NCBI GenBank assembly: GCA_037577475.1
Contig: CM075187.1
Span: forward strand, 2,977,046-3,041,045
DNA length: 64,000 nt
Source: Chaunax sp. Z400
Lineage: Eukaryota; Chordata; Actinopteri; Lophiiformes; Chaunacidae
Direction of reading: 5' to 3'
Part shown: positions 26,910 through 39,394 of the stretch, piece by piece
Layout: every line of letters begins with the position of its first letter
How positions within the stretch are numbered: the stretch's first letter is position 1
The notes under the pieces: model-generated
The model's database searches: none
What the model saw: only the letters and a program-made list of their open reading frames with translations
What the model was told of the DNA's origin: nothing
Made by a program: the position numbers and the translations under genes

Positions 26910-27048
26910 CGAGCATGACTCCGAGCGTGGCTTGTCCCGAGCGCAGGGGATGATCTTCAATTTTTATGCCGTCCAGCATGATGCACGTCTCTGGCTGCCG
27001 TCCCGCGGAGAGGCGCTCCAATGACACCAGACCTGTTGCAATATCCAT
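26910..27048 (-). CDS. lmx1b: lmx1b exon 1 (N-terminus of LIM-homeodomain factor)
   Basis: First coding exon of an LMX1B-type LIM-homeodomain transcription factor. The family acts in the nucleus in dorsal limb/fin patterning, kidney podocytes, eye anterior segment, midbrain-hindbrain boundary and serotonergic/dopaminergic neurons. The exon encodes 46 codons plus one base. It begins MDIATGLVSLERL and ends GQATLGVMLG, and from memory it aligns along its length with vertebrate LMX1B N-termini (MDIATG...MLDGIK...ATLGVLLG). The 3' end is a clean donor, G|gtgagt, at phase 1. Two starts are possible: the first ATG (-3 is C, +4 is G) and an in-frame ATG at codon 24 (26979-26977; MLDGIKIED, with A at -3), which corresponds to the start used in shorter LMX1B models. 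Teleosts may carry lmx1ba and lmx1bb; which co-ortholog this is cannot be settled here. The next exon lies 388 bp downstream. Confidence 0.95.
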
Positions 27049-27400
27049 AAGAACACGGTCAGACTCGACAAGAGAAATCCTGCTAAGCTTTTTTCTGGAG
27101 GAAGAGCGAGGGTGAAACCTGTTGAAGGGTTCCGTGTGACACAGCCTGGAGCTCGGAGGAGGGAACTAGAAGCTTAAGTAGAGAGAAATGCAAAAACTCG
27201 ACTTTGATGCGCGCAACAGCGGGAAGCTAAAGGCAGGGAGAGCCGGCTACACCAATCCCCGATGTGTCAGAGAGGCGTGGGGAGACAGAGAGCAAACAAT
27301 AAGGTGAAAACGGTCACCTGTTAGGATCAGAGGACTGAGGAAGCGTTATCTTCACGTCCTCAAGCCGACGGGAGATTTTCTTCACGCGATAAGTTTGGAT
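27049..27400 (-). promoter_or_regulatory. lmx1b 5' UTR / proximal promoter region
   Basis: Sequence directly upstream of the lmx1b start codon. It is less repetitive and more GC-balanced than its surroundings, with scattered CpGs (for example gatgcgcgcaacagcggg near 27207-27224). A CCAAT motif reads on the plus strand at 27252-27256, so it is an inverted CCAAT (ATTGG) relative to lmx1b. No convincing TATA box was seen, which fits a developmental-gene promoter. The transcription start and any upstream non-coding exon cannot be located by eye. The next gene upstream on this strand (mvb12b) ends about 16 kb away. Confidence 0.5.
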
Positions 27401-27742
27401 GAGTTTTCAGGATGAGAAACTTCACAACAAATCCTCATAAAACACAGGATAGTGCAGGCAGATGTCCCGGCAGTAACTCTGGAAGGAGCTCAGACGGTTG
27501 GCTGGTTGTGCCCCAGTCGCTGCAAAAGTCTGAGATCGAGATTGAAGCGAGTGGATCCTCCCACTCCTGCATGCATGGCTACACTTTTTTCATTCCCCCC
27601 ATTCACCGCCGTTGGGATGCGATTGGAGCAGAGTACAGCGCGCTGCACAGTCCAATAACAACACACACACAGAGCCAAAGACGACTACACACAGGGAGGA
27701 AAGACATTTTATCAGGCCTGCATGGACACCGAGACAACAACA

Positions 27743-27744
<2 letters not shown>

Positions 27745-27777
<33 letters not shown>
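27745..27777. repeat. (TAA)n trinucleotide repeat
   Basis: About 11 TAA units, 0.7 kb upstream of the lmx1b start. Confidence 0.95.
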
Positions 27778-28419
27778 GAAAAAATAATAACAGGCCTATG
27801 ATTTAATTATTGTGCGTAAATTACGCGCTCTCTGACCGAATTACGCATTCTGTGGAGGTGATGTAGTCTGACAATTATTTAAAAATACTCAATCAAAATG
27901 AAAAAAAAATCCATATGCATTATTTTTCCCTCTCTATTGATACAGACCGATCAGCATCACAGGCGTTCTTTGCTCTTTTGTGTATTGTTTCCAGAGGAAG
28001 CTGCTGTCTCCTTTCAGCTGAGGCACCTGGCGATCAGCGCTGATAAGAGCGGTCAGACCAGCAGCGAGGTCAGACCAGCCGCGAGGCCACCGCGACCCGT
28101 GTGTATCAGTCAGTAGGTCAAGACGAAGAATGTATTTTAAAAACACACACACGCCTGTCATGTATTTATTTTTGAGCACAGCAACGTTAATCACCGATCA
28201 AGTTAAAATCAACCCAATCTGAAGATTTGGAAATATTCCACAGTTTTAGGCCTTTCTGATCCTCGCAGGGCTGCTGATACGATCGTGAGCTCCTCTCTTA
28301 TCAATTTATTTAAAAAAAGAAATGAGCCAGCTACAGGCCCAGACAGGATAATATAACGAGGCTGAACACACGGAGGAGACGCAGAGTAAAGCGCTATGTT
28401 AGCTCATGCTAATCAAATC

Positions 28420-28500
28420 AAACTTTATTTATGCAGCACCTTTCAAACAATCTGATGTCGTTTAAAACGCCTTACGAGCGATGGATGAAACAGAAGAGGT
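28420..28500. repeat. dispersed repeat end
   Basis: The string aatcaaatcaaactttattt followed by atgcagcacctttcaaac is typical of a widespread fish retroelement end. Recognised from memory. Confidence 0.5.
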
Positions 28501-29218
28501 GAAAATGGATTTAGAGACTGGTGCACACCATTTAGAAGGTATAATAAATTATAATAATACAAGTAAAGATCATAAAAAGATTAATAATAAAAGATAGAAG
28601 CAAGAAATTAATAATAATAATAGTAATAATAAGAGGATGCGTGACGACCTCAAGATTTATTTTATTTAATAAAAGAAAACCTGCTCGATGAAAAAATAAA
28701 AGCATGACAATAATAATAATAATGAAAGGGTATATTGTAATTTTATGTTGTGATTTCGTTCTTGTCAATTAAAAATAAATAAATAAAATATATGAAACAT
28801 GTCTGAATTCCTCAAGCTGTCCATTCTCTTCAAATGAAGGTCTTTGCAATAATAACTTTATTATTTTGTTTTCTTCTGTTGTCCAAAATTACCTGCATAA
28901 TGATGGGAATTAAGTCCAAATTTTTAAAAAAATGAACTGTTGTGGCCAAAATGTGACAAAGGAAGGTTTCTCCACCCTCGTGTCTACCTTGGATCCAGAG
29001 CTGCGTGTTGTTTCTGCTCTGCTGTGAAGCATCGCGGCTCTGACCTGTAGCCCAGTTCTGAGAACAGAGGACAGATTGTTGGCGTTGCCCTCTGCCGTTA
29101 GGAGGGAGAACAGCTCGGGTTACCTCAAAGAAGAAAAAAGAGTTTTATTTTTTACCAGCAACACAGAAATATTTTATAATTTTCATGAGGAGATATAAAA
29201 TCAGTCCATACTTGCCAG

Positions 29219-29293
29219 TCATGAAGTCATCCACCCCCGGATAAGCTTCTCCAGCTCCTCCATCAGCATGGGGTCGATTCCCTCCGCCTCACT
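29219..29293 (-). CDS. possible unassigned terminal exon
   Basis: The minus strand shows an acceptor-like atacag followed by 24 codons and a TGA. The peptide includes EGIDPMLMEELEKLIRG and has strongly coding-like composition (acidic/leucine helix). About 70 nt after the stop, AATAAA occurs at 29149-29144, followed by a T-rich stretch, as expected of a compact last exon. Against it, the upstream polypyrimidine tract is poor, no upstream exon was found, and I do not recognise the peptide. It could be an alternative 3' end of mvb12b transcripts, a small separate gene, a decayed gene copy, or chance. Confidence 0.22.
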   Translation of the reverse strand, partial: SEAEGIDPMLMEELEKLIRGWMTS

Positions 29294-32200
29294 CTGTATT
29301 GGATTATCTGACCACTAAGCAGCATTATGAGCTAATATAATCAATACATTTTTAGAAAGCATGTGTCACCCCCTCCCCCTCCCCACATTCACTCAGTCAT
29401 TTTTTTTTGTGTGTGTGTGAATGAAGGCATCAAACATTCGTTCAATAAATCAATCCGCCAACTTAGAGCCGGCGGTGTTTTAATGAGGCTCCGCGGTGAC
29501 GAGCCCTCCCTTCGCCTTCTCTGGGGCAGGTGTGCAGAAAGTAAAGCGCTCCTAAAGTTTAAACTAGCAGAACTGTTGCATCCATCGGAAAGGTAAGAGC
29601 TCGTTATGACGCCACATTACAGCAATTCAAGCAGGCTGGGATTTACATCACAGAATGAATATTAAGACGGGAATAATGCGGACTAACAGTTGACAGAGGA
29701 AAGTTAACATTCGCGCAAAATTTGTGCAGTTTTTTTTATTGCTTTAAAATCAAAGAACAGGCGCAAAGTTTTTCAAGGAAAACTTACTAATTATATTATT
29801 ACGACTATTTCACTGGATGCGTCATTATGACTAATATTGTAGCTTTAAAAGTGCCAAAAATAAACCTTAAATCCGTTAGATAAATACAATTATTTCACCA
29901 CTTTGATAAATTCAAACCTCATCAAAACAAACGCAACAATCAAACTACAATAATGACTATTTATCTGCTTTAAATTGCGCGTGCGTCATGCTGCTTAAAA
30001 GCCGCGCGGGATCATTTTTCAATAACTCCAACAGCGATAGGCCTCAAACCTGGAGGCAAAAAAATCACAGACAATAACAAACCTCCACGTAAAATAGACG
30101 TTCAAATGAACACGTGGCCTGGAATAAACGCAGAATATATGTCATCATGTTTTCAGTCTTTTGACTTTTGAATAAAATTAATTATGCCTAAAAAAAGCGC
30201 ATTTTAAAATAAAATAGTCAAACTAGGACAACACGTCACATCCTTAGGAGAGACTCTTAATGGCTCCCTGTAATTGGCTGGCTGGAGGACTTTTTGGATA
30301 GTTGGCTCACTTTGATGTTTTAATGAGTGTTTCTAAGATCTCTGTGATGCTTTTTTAAAAGCTCAAATGAAAGAAAAAAAACATGCAGGCTCCTTTAATT
30401 TGTTTGACTGCAGCAGCAATCTGATGCTAAATATAAGATGTAATAATATTCCTCTTTTCTGCCTCACATGGATGTTTTCCTAAAAATCATTCCTGAGGGT
30501 GTTTAACAGAGCCGCTGACCGGATCACCAGAAGGCTGACTGGAGGTTTCAACTAATCCACTGCAGAGTTTTCTCTAGTTTTGGAGAGTGGAGAGTTTTGC
30601 ACAGAGCAGGCCTGTAGGTATATCCCAGGAGAACCAGGCCCCTCAGGCCTAAAGGCCCCGGAATCAAAACTCATTTTGATTTTAATTTAAATACGATTTT
30701 TTAGTTTTTTTTATTTGGTGGATTCAATGTTAAAATTTAAAAGAGGAGTTTTTACATCACATCCCCTTCCCACTTTAATATTTTTGCTTTTATTGCCTGA
30801 ACATGAGCAAAGATGCTGCAGGATAATCCCAACTCTCCAGGGATTAGGCCAAACTACAAACAGCATTGTCAACCCAAGGCTGGATTTGTTTATGTTTTGA
30901 TTTATTAGATTTTTTTTCTCCTTTTTCCAAATTTATTGGGTTCTTGACAGATGGCCTGACAGTGCCGCGTGTAACAGCTCAAACACAAGCTTGAAAACCT
31001 GGATTGGTGTCGTTTGTCCAACAAAACTGAGGTGAAATTTGGGTGGAAATAATATTTTTGCAGATTTACAACCAGTGATGGATTATTTCAAACTAAAGGA
31101 ATATGTTAAAATGACACAAATGCATATAAAATATAATAAAAACAATTCCGCTGTTACTAATTGTTGAAAACCATAATGCATGTAATTGTTTTAACTTCTA
31201 CTAAAAGAAGATAAATGATTTAAAAGGTGTCTATTGACTGCTTTGTTTCTACCTTTAGTGTAAATAATAATCAGTGTTATAATTTAGATGAAGGTATGAG
31301 TATATACTACATATATTAGTTGTCCCAGGACGTTCTCATTAAACAGAAGACATGATTTTCACCATAATCCCATCCATAAGCAGCCCAGTGACAGAATGTA
31401 CGACTGTTTTGGTCGTTGGTTTCAAACGTTCTCTGTCATAAAACATCTAAAAGCAAATATCTCATCCACCAGACGTTAGTGGTTTACTTTGTGTCCTTTA
31501 GGTGAAAAACTCTGACAACCACTGACCTTAACAACACCTAAAAACAACAGTCACACATGTAAACATAATGATTACAGTTCAAAGTCCTCTGTCTCCTGTT
31601 CAACTACATCATCCAGGGTTCCAAGAGGAGTGGATTGAATTTATTCTAATAAAAGAATAGAATAATATCCAAGAAATTAATCAAAATGTTGAGAAAAGCA
31701 AACGTTTCTGCCTGTGGTTAGAGAACGAGCAGCTCATCTGATGACAGTGATCCAGGATGGAGTCAGATTTATGTCCCCTGACTGTAAACACAAATATTAC
31801 TTCACTGAGGATAAATTCTCTCAATATGAATTACAACATTACCCCCTGCTGGACAAAACCAGGTAGTGCAACGTCTCCATCATTAATGTAAAGGCAGAGT
31901 ACAGTACATGCTTTAAGTGAAGTACAGTCAGTAAGTACATGGAGTTTACTTTAATATTTCATGTTAGTCTATTTCATAATTATAGTTTTACATTGGAAGG
32001 AGAAATACAGAATGTAATTTTATGATTTCTTAAAAAATGCATAGTAAAACATTTATAGACGGACTTTCAGCTTATTTGTATTTCATCTATTCTTTCTCTT
32101 TGAAATGTATCTGTAGCGCTTTTTTAATAAGAACAAGTCTGAAATACTTGGGTCCATTTCGCTGAAGAAAGACAGAGAGAAGTTATTTAAGTTGTCCCTG

Positions 32201-33384
32201 CTAATTTCAATTGTTCTTAAATGCATGAGAAAAATAATAGAAATGCTAAAAAAAATAAAAATTAAATGCTTAAATTTACCATAATGTCAAAAGGCAGCTG
32301 TTCCCTACATGGCTAATATGTACCTGAAGTTTTGAACAGTTTTCGAGTTTTGGTCCTGAAAACCCTCATCTGAGACAAATCCTCCTCACAGAATGAGCCT
32401 AAATTAACCTGTAACCATGGAAACAAACAATAAAAAAATACAAACGCACAAAATAAAAGTTGTTAAACAGCAAAAGGCACCAACTCAGAGCTTACTTGTT
32501 GCTTGTAGAAAGTTTTGTTGGAAAAATATTGAACAATATTTGAGATCTGCTCCGGAAACGAAACCGACCACTAGAATGAGCTTAAGTCCGACTTGTAACC
32601 ATGGAAACAAAAAAATTAAATACACAAAAATCCTTGAATAGTAAAAAAACACAGCTTCATGTTATGACTGATGTATGGACAAAGTTTCACGAAAAAATAT
32701 TTAGCAGTGTTTGAGTTACGTGTATCCCCCCCCCCCAGATAACAGGAAGATCACCTGCCAGAGGATTTTACTGGGATGACTGGAGGTCTGGTAGAAACAC
32801 AAAGCTACGTTATAAAATGTTGATTACATTTACACACCACCACAAACTCTAACACAACAATAACCATAAATCTACACCAGTACAAACGTACATGAAGCTC
32901 CACTCTGTGTTTTCTCCCATAGTACTTCTTTAGAAATCCCGTACACATTTCAGATTCTGAAAATTTCAGATCATAACTCCAGTAATTCAATCTACAACAG
33001 TAAATAATAAACCTCTTCATTCTTCTATCTTTAGTGGTTTGTGAGAAAAACTTGTTCAACTTGTACCAAAAGCTAAATTCCAAAGAATGGCTGTAACTCC
33101 AGTAAAAACAGTTTTATACCAGTAATTTTTTAACTTTATCTACTACAGCACATAATAAAGAAACACACTAAATTTAATTTGTCTACCTTTAACGGGTTTT
33201 GATGAATCTTCTTCCGTTTGAAGCGTGAAACACAGACGGACAGAAGCCTTTCTTATACCCCCCCACCCACCCACTCTAAAAATAGTACATTAATGAAATA
33301 AAACAGCATGTTTGGTATTTATACCACCGAAGCTAGACAGCATATACTGGCACATAATTATAAGTCATAACGGCTGTTTGTTTC

Positions 33385-33530
33385 TCTGTGTTTGTCGGCC
33401 CTGTGATAAACTGGGACCCGGCCCAGACTGCATCACGCCTCTCCCCCCAGAGTCAGCTGGGACAGGCCTCTCAGCCTCCGCCGGGACCCCGCAAGGATGA
33501 GTGGTCATAGAAAATGGATTGGATAAATAT
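33385..33530 (+). repeat. dispersed repeat fragment
   Basis: Carries ctgggacccggcccagactg, agctgggacaggcctctcag and gcaaggatgagtggtcatag, then aaaatggattggata. This matches a very common fish repeat that ends in a GGATGA-type tail. Recognised from memory. Confidence 0.6.
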
Positions 33531-34429
33531 ATATCATCTAATATTGTCTTATCATAAATAGAAATTCTCTGACAATTAAATGCCCAAAGTTAGTACTTTA
33601 CCACAAAGTGTAATATCATCTATATTACTTGTGTTTTTGTATTTTATTAGTTTTGATGTGATAGTCTTTTTATTTATTTATTTCTATCTAGTTTATTTGG
33701 CAACTACTCTGTTCCGGTATTATTCTTATGATGAGTTGCCCTCAACTTTTTGGTTCTTTAGCAAAAATATTAAAGAATGAACATAATTTTGTTTTTTTTT
33801 CTCAGATAAGTTTATAGTTGGAAAATGATCTGAAATTCGTTTTAAATTTTGCTGTAATGACTTTTCACTTCTGCATCTGCAATAAAAAAACATCTTTAAA
33901 TTTACAATAAAGACATATTATTATTGCATGAATGATAAATAAATAAAACCTACTTTCCATTTATTTTATATTTGTGAACAGTTGCCAATAATGTGCCAAA
34001 GTCGTTCTATTTTTTTTTAAATCATTATAATTGTTTTTATATTATTATATGTCATGTTTTTTCAAAAGGTAAATGAGAAAAGAAAAGAAAAACATATTTT
34101 ATTTTTTCATCTTATTTATTTAATGTGATTTGCATTGGATTTTATCAGTTCAAGCTTTCTTTAATCTTGAAGTCATGAAAACTGAAATGTAACTTGAATG
34201 AGATCTTCTCTGAATTGTGTCATTTAATAATAATAATAATAATAAAAATATGAAATGTTTTGTTAAAACCAAACAAATGTGTTTCTTTTTCCAAAGGATT
34301 ATCTTCAAAACGTTTTTAAAACATTGGATGGCAGATGGTGAGAGAGGAGCGCCAGCAGTAATACATTCATTTATTCTCCTGTTTTACTTCACACACAAAC
34401 AAGCTTCATGTCAGCCTACATGAGGAACG

Positions 34430-35530
34430 ACTTACTGCACGGCCACTTTAAACTAAATGAAATCACCGTCTCTGAACGCCTCACACGCTCACTTGTTTTT
34501 GTAACTTTCCCTAACTGTCTCCAGCGCCTAAAGAATCTCAACTCGGAAAACAAAACAGTTCTTTCGGCCTTTTGAGAAAAGACAAAACGTCGGCTCGACT
34601 GATTCTACATACGTGGCGTTTATCGTTACCGTTTCCCTCATTAGCCGAAGCGTCTCAGCTCAGAGAAGATTTGCAGCACCTTTCGTCAGATGTTCATGTT
34701 ATTCGGTGGATTTGTCTCTGCAAAAATAATGTTTCCTCTGACACAAGAAGAGGGAGGCTGCAGGAGGCCATGAGAATGATTTTAGGATGTGTGCCATTAA
34801 CAACAAGCTCCCCGCTCCTCATGTGGAATGCATAAATTCTGTGGCGGCAGAAGAAATTGCATGTGCTTGCAGGATGAAGTAGTGAAAGATATTCTGAATG
34901 CATCTACATAAATAAGAGCTGAAGCTGAATGGTGAATCATTAGAACGTGGCGCTAGGATCAATCCATGCGTTTTATGTGCTGTAAGAAGAGCAATAATAG
35001 AGACAAATCAGAGATTAATTAGATGTAATGGCAACAAAATATGCAGGAGACTTGGCTGCACAGACAAATGCATACGTGTGATTCTTTTTCTGTTGCCGTT
35101 TTGTGTGCAGTGGATGTGAGCGTATGTGCACACGTATGATTGTCATTAATAGGCTGCACTTCAGAGAAAAAGGTAGAAATCCACCAGATGTTTTGCAGCT
35201 GGGTTGATCTGGTAGTGAAGATCTAGACAGCATCTGTCACAGGCGAACATTTCTAATCTGTCCTGAACATTAGGCAGAGAGAGCACTAAAAAACCCATCA
35301 CGGGCCGCATGTGCTCCAACCACAGCCTCTGCAGGCCAAAATTAAACAAGAGAGTAATATTTATCAAGCTGACTGCACTATTCCTCCACCGTCTCTCCGA
35401 AACTCCTCGCCTTTCAGCAGCAGTGCGGCTGCTAAAGAAAGCAAAAAGGGCTAACGGGTTAACTGAAGTTATTAGGGCAGAGTGCCTGAGGCTAAAGAGC
35501 AGCTCTTTGAACTAAGGTCCAGCAGAGCTT
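34430..35530. promoter_or_regulatory. candidate conserved element upstream of lmx1b
   Basis: About 1.1 kb of repeat-free sequence in the intergenic region, flanked by AT-rich and repeat DNA. It contains gatgttcatgttattcggtg, a gaatgcataaattc core, ATTAATTAGA at 35014-35023 and tgcgttttatgtgctgta. It lies 7.4-8.5 kb upstream of the lmx1b start. Mammalian LMX1B has distal upstream limb enhancers, but equivalence is untested. Confidence 0.4.
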
Positions 35531-36389
35531 AGTGAGGTCAAGATCTGTCAAACAGCAAGCAGAGCTAACATCACAACGTTCTAGACGGACCTTTTCTTCA
35601 AAGTGCCTCGACTGTGCATTAAATAGAAGCTATGGGTCACACTCACGTTTACATTTTAGCTGCTGCTGGTTTCCACAAGATGAAAATTAGAGCAATATTT
35701 CTACAGTGTGGGGCTAACTAAGATGCATTTAGCCAACATTCTCACTTTAGGAACTGTGGGAATTGCTCCAAGTTGACCTAGATGGTCTCAAGATATTTCC
35801 CTTCCTGGGTTCATGTGCCTAGTTACCAGTTGGTCAACCCCGTGCCCTGTGAACTGACCCTGTCCTCCCTCCGAGGTTTAAAAGGAAAAGAAACCCAATC
35901 CTCCGGGGAGCGCTATGACTAACAAGAAAACTGCTGGCCTGAATCTCTCAGAAGTACTGTGTTTTCCCACTGGACCACTTTCAGCTTAATAAACATCTTA
36001 ACTAGCCAGAGGTCCCACGGGAGCTGCTGGGAAATCCTCTGGGCAGCCAGAGCTCAGGAGCTGGCCCTTTATTGCATCCAGGTGGCTGTTAAAAAATGTT
36101 GGCCGGCCCTAAATGTCCAATAAAATGCAAGTGGCACCTACAGGGGTGGACAGGGTCAGTGCACCTGTCTGCGGACGAAAGCTGGGCTCGTTCCCCCTTG
36201 TCCAATCAGTTTGATGTCACACTCCTATGTTGTGCCAAAACAATGCCCAGTGAAACAGAACTGAATGGGTCTACCGGACACAGGCCTCCTGACCCCTTTG
36301 GCCCCAAGACCAGAGCCAAAAAGACCACAGAGAGACTCAAAGATTGGAAGAAAAAAAAAAAAAAAAAAACTCCAACCGACCATTAAGAC

Positions 36390-37160
36390 ACTCAAAATGA
36401 CTACAAACTCACATAAAATGAGCACAAAGAGATGCAAAACAACTACAATGAGATGTTAAACCACGACAAAGAGATACACAACAACCACAAAGAGAGAAAA
36501 TGACTACAAACAAGTGAAAAACTAACACAAAGACTACACAAAAGACAAAATGATGGCAAAGACAGAGAAAACTACTGCAAAGAGAAACAAAATGATCACA
36601 AAAAGATTTAAAATGACCAAATGGATGACAGGTGATAGCACAAAGACATGCAAACAAACAGGAAAGCAAAAAATATCACAGAGAGATGAAAACAAAAAAG
36701 ATGCAAAAAAACCACAAAGAGAAACAAAACATCCACAAAAAGATGCAAAACAACAAACAGATGCAAAACAATCATAGACAGATGCAAAACAACAAACAGA
36801 TGCAAAACAATCATAGACAGATGCAAAACAACAAACAGATGCAAAACAATCATAAACAGATGCAAAACAACAAACAGATGCAAAACAACAAACAGATGCA
36901 AAACAATCATAGACAGATGCAAAACAACAAACAGATGCAAAACAATCATAAACAGATGCAAAACAACAAACAGATGCAAAACAACAAACAGATGCAAAAC
37001 AATCATAGACAGATGCAAAACAAAAAACAGATGCAAAACAATCACAAACAGATGCAAAACGACAAACAGATGCAAAACAACCACAAAGTGATGCACAACA
37101 ACATAAAGATGCACAACAACATGAGAGACAACAGCAATGACAGACTTTAGACACACAACT
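36390..37160. repeat. 18/21-bp minisatellite with higher-order structure
   Basis: Core from about 36740 to 37090 is made of two unit types: 18 bp (agatgcaaaacaacaaac) and 21 bp (with atcatagac or atcataaac in place of aacaaac). In order they form a larger 18-21-18-21-18 pattern of 96 bp that recurs. A degenerate form (acaaagagatgcaaaaca and relatives) extends on both flanks. Because both units are multiples of three, the array is open for 172 codons on the plus strand and about 215 on the minus strand. This explains the Met-Gln-Asn-rich and Phe-Ala-Ser-Val-rich frames, which I do not regard as genes. Confidence 0.93.
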
Positions 37161-37319
37161 TGAAATGATGTGAGGAAACACAAAATAACTACAAAGTCAT
37201 AAAACGACTACAAACGAGGCAGCCATGTTGTTTGTAGTCATTTTGTGTTTGTTTCAGTCACAGCCTGTTTGCTAAAGAGTAGTTTATATCACAAACATCC
37301 TCTGCATAATAAATAATGG

Positions 37320-37620
37320 TTTCTTTTGTTGTGACGTCTCCAGTTGATGAATTAAACCGTTTCACCCTGCTGTATTAATGCTAAGTGGTAAATGAGGGCG
37401 ACGCTGGTTGAAATCACTTCCCGTTTGTTTACGGCTACTTCACACACACGTGAACAGCGGCAGCAGCCTCCCGTCATCTGTCCGGCCTGGTCGCTGTCCG
37501 CAGGGAGAGTTAATTGTCCCACAGGTTTCGGAGGGACCTGGACGGTGTATTGGCCCTTTGATCTGACTTGAAAGGAGTTAATTGATCTCTGTGTTACAGG
37601 CAGTGTTAGAGGGAAGGGAA
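37320..37620. promoter_or_regulatory. candidate intergenic regulatory element
   Basis: Repeat-free stretch after the minisatellite with gttgatgaattaaaccgttt, two gagttaatt cores (37506, 37575) and TGACGTC at 37331. Inferred only. Confidence 0.33.
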
Positions 37621-37960
37621 AAAAAGATGCTTGATGGTCATTTCACAACATGTGCAGAAATATCTGAGGGAGGGAGGGAGGAAGGGAGGGGATGAAGAGA
37701 GAGAGAGAGAGATCACCTCACACCCAGCTCCATCCTTGCTCAATTACAATAATTTGACTCACATGGGCTGGCCGCCGCGGCAGAGAGAGAGAGAGGGGAG
37801 GAGAGGGGATCCCTGCTCTGGGAGATCACTCATCCTACCTCTGGCTGAGGTACGAAAAGACAGGCATGATGTGTGACTCCCCTCGGAGGGCAGCCTGGGG
37901 GCTTGTTAAGGTGGCGGCGCGGAGAAGACCACACGTCCAACCTCCATCTCCAGCATTTCA

Positions 37961-37968
37961 TGACGTCA
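37961..37968. promoter_or_regulatory. palindromic CRE-type site TGACGTCA
   Basis: A full 8-bp CREB/ATF consensus, 40-60 bp downstream of a CpG-containing block (gtggcggcgcggagaagacc). A single motif match has limited weight. Confidence 0.3.
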
Positions 37969-39394
37969 GCTGGGGATGAAGAGACACCAGACTGCTGGAG
38001 GTAACTGCTGGACTAAGTGTTTCACTGCCTCCAACCTGCGGAGCACTTGTTTATTCATAAACTTTATTACTAAGTGTTTCCTGTTTGAGGTAATAGAAGG
38101 TTTACTGTGTCCCAGTTTGCACCGAGGTGAAGGAATCGCATTACGGAGCGCTATTCCGTGTTTCCTGTTTGTTTTTGCTATGAAAAAACACAAATCCAGG
38201 GGAAATTAGCCGTGGCTTTACATCTTCTGTCAGTGTGATTTGCTGCATCACCTGCCTGTGAGTCTGTTTGCTGTGGATCCTGCTCTGGTCTGGACCTGCT
38301 TTGACAGGCTTCCTGCCTTCACTCCTTCACCTCTCTCTGTCTCTGGTCACTGCAGCTCAGGGGGAAACAGGGCTGTCAGAGGGAGAGTGGCAGGCTAAGC
38401 CTGTCTTAACACAGCACCTCAAACCACCTCATAAATACAGGCTTCCTTTTCCAATTTCCAAGCAGCCCATCCACCTCTGTCTACATGCTTACACACTGCT
38501 CCATGTCATGTGCCGGGGTGTGAGTTTAAAAATGACCACGGGACATCTGGCCGACTCACAGAGGGTGGGGCTTTGATGTGCTGCTCTGCAGTTCAGCTCA
38601 ACAGCGGCGGTGACTGAGGAGCCTGAAGTGGGCCTGGTAGGTTAGAGATAGGAAAAGAGTCCATGAAACAGATTCACCATATGTGAAATGAGACAGCCCT
38701 TAACAGCTTCTCTATAGCCTTCAAAGTGCTGCATAGCCTAACAGGCACACACACACAAAAAAAAGTCTCACATTTTAATTTTAAAATGTGGTCTCTGAAA
38801 ATTATTTTCCATATCATAAAGGGAGTGAAAGGAAAAGTGAAACCATGTGAGGCAGCTTTTTGATGGGCGATGCTGGGCAGGGCTCAATGATGGAGCTGTG
38901 GTTCCGATCGCTCTGTGCCCATCTGGAGACTTTGGCTACCGGCTCCTCTTAACCATGAACACACAACCCAGTAATTAGCTTCATCTAAACACTCGCATGT
39001 GACCAGCAGGCTGACGTCAGCCTCTACCTGCTGTCCACGTCTGATAACGCTGCTCACACGGAGCGCAATACTGACACGCTTGTAGCTCAGGCTCTGCAGA
39101 GAAAGGGCCACGTTTTTAAGGACAAGGTTGGGAAATATTTTATGTTTTTGTAAAAGCCAACAATGCAGTAGTTGTATCTTTAAAATTTTAAAACAGAACA
39201 AGAATATATGCTTTCATTCCTAAAAAAATAAGTACTGTCGTTTTCAGCAAATGTTACTGAGAAGGGATCAATTAGTGTGAAGTCTTTTCAGCAGCTGGTG
39301 ACAGTTTACAGCAGCAGGACAAAGAACGCAGAATGAACCTTAACTATGGCACCCTTGTTTTTTTTGGTGTTTTTTTTACCTCTGTGAAGGAGGT

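Noticed and set aside
29363..29596. Plus-strand 77-codon frame with a donor at its end
   Set aside because: Starts in a CCCCCT-rich stretch and has no family resemblance; only the 63-nt splice-bounded part was kept as a weak finding.
33385..33530. tRNA-like or structural RNA because of GC-rich palindromic look
   Set aside because: No A/B box pair or cloverleaf; matches a common dispersed fish repeat instead.
36740..37090. CRISPR-like array
   Set aside because: Regular direct repeats but no unique spacers; vertebrate minisatellite.
36534..37183. Frames of 172-215 codons over the minisatellite
   Set aside because: Unit lengths of 18 and 21 bp keep every frame open; composition follows the repeat, and both strands are open simultaneously.
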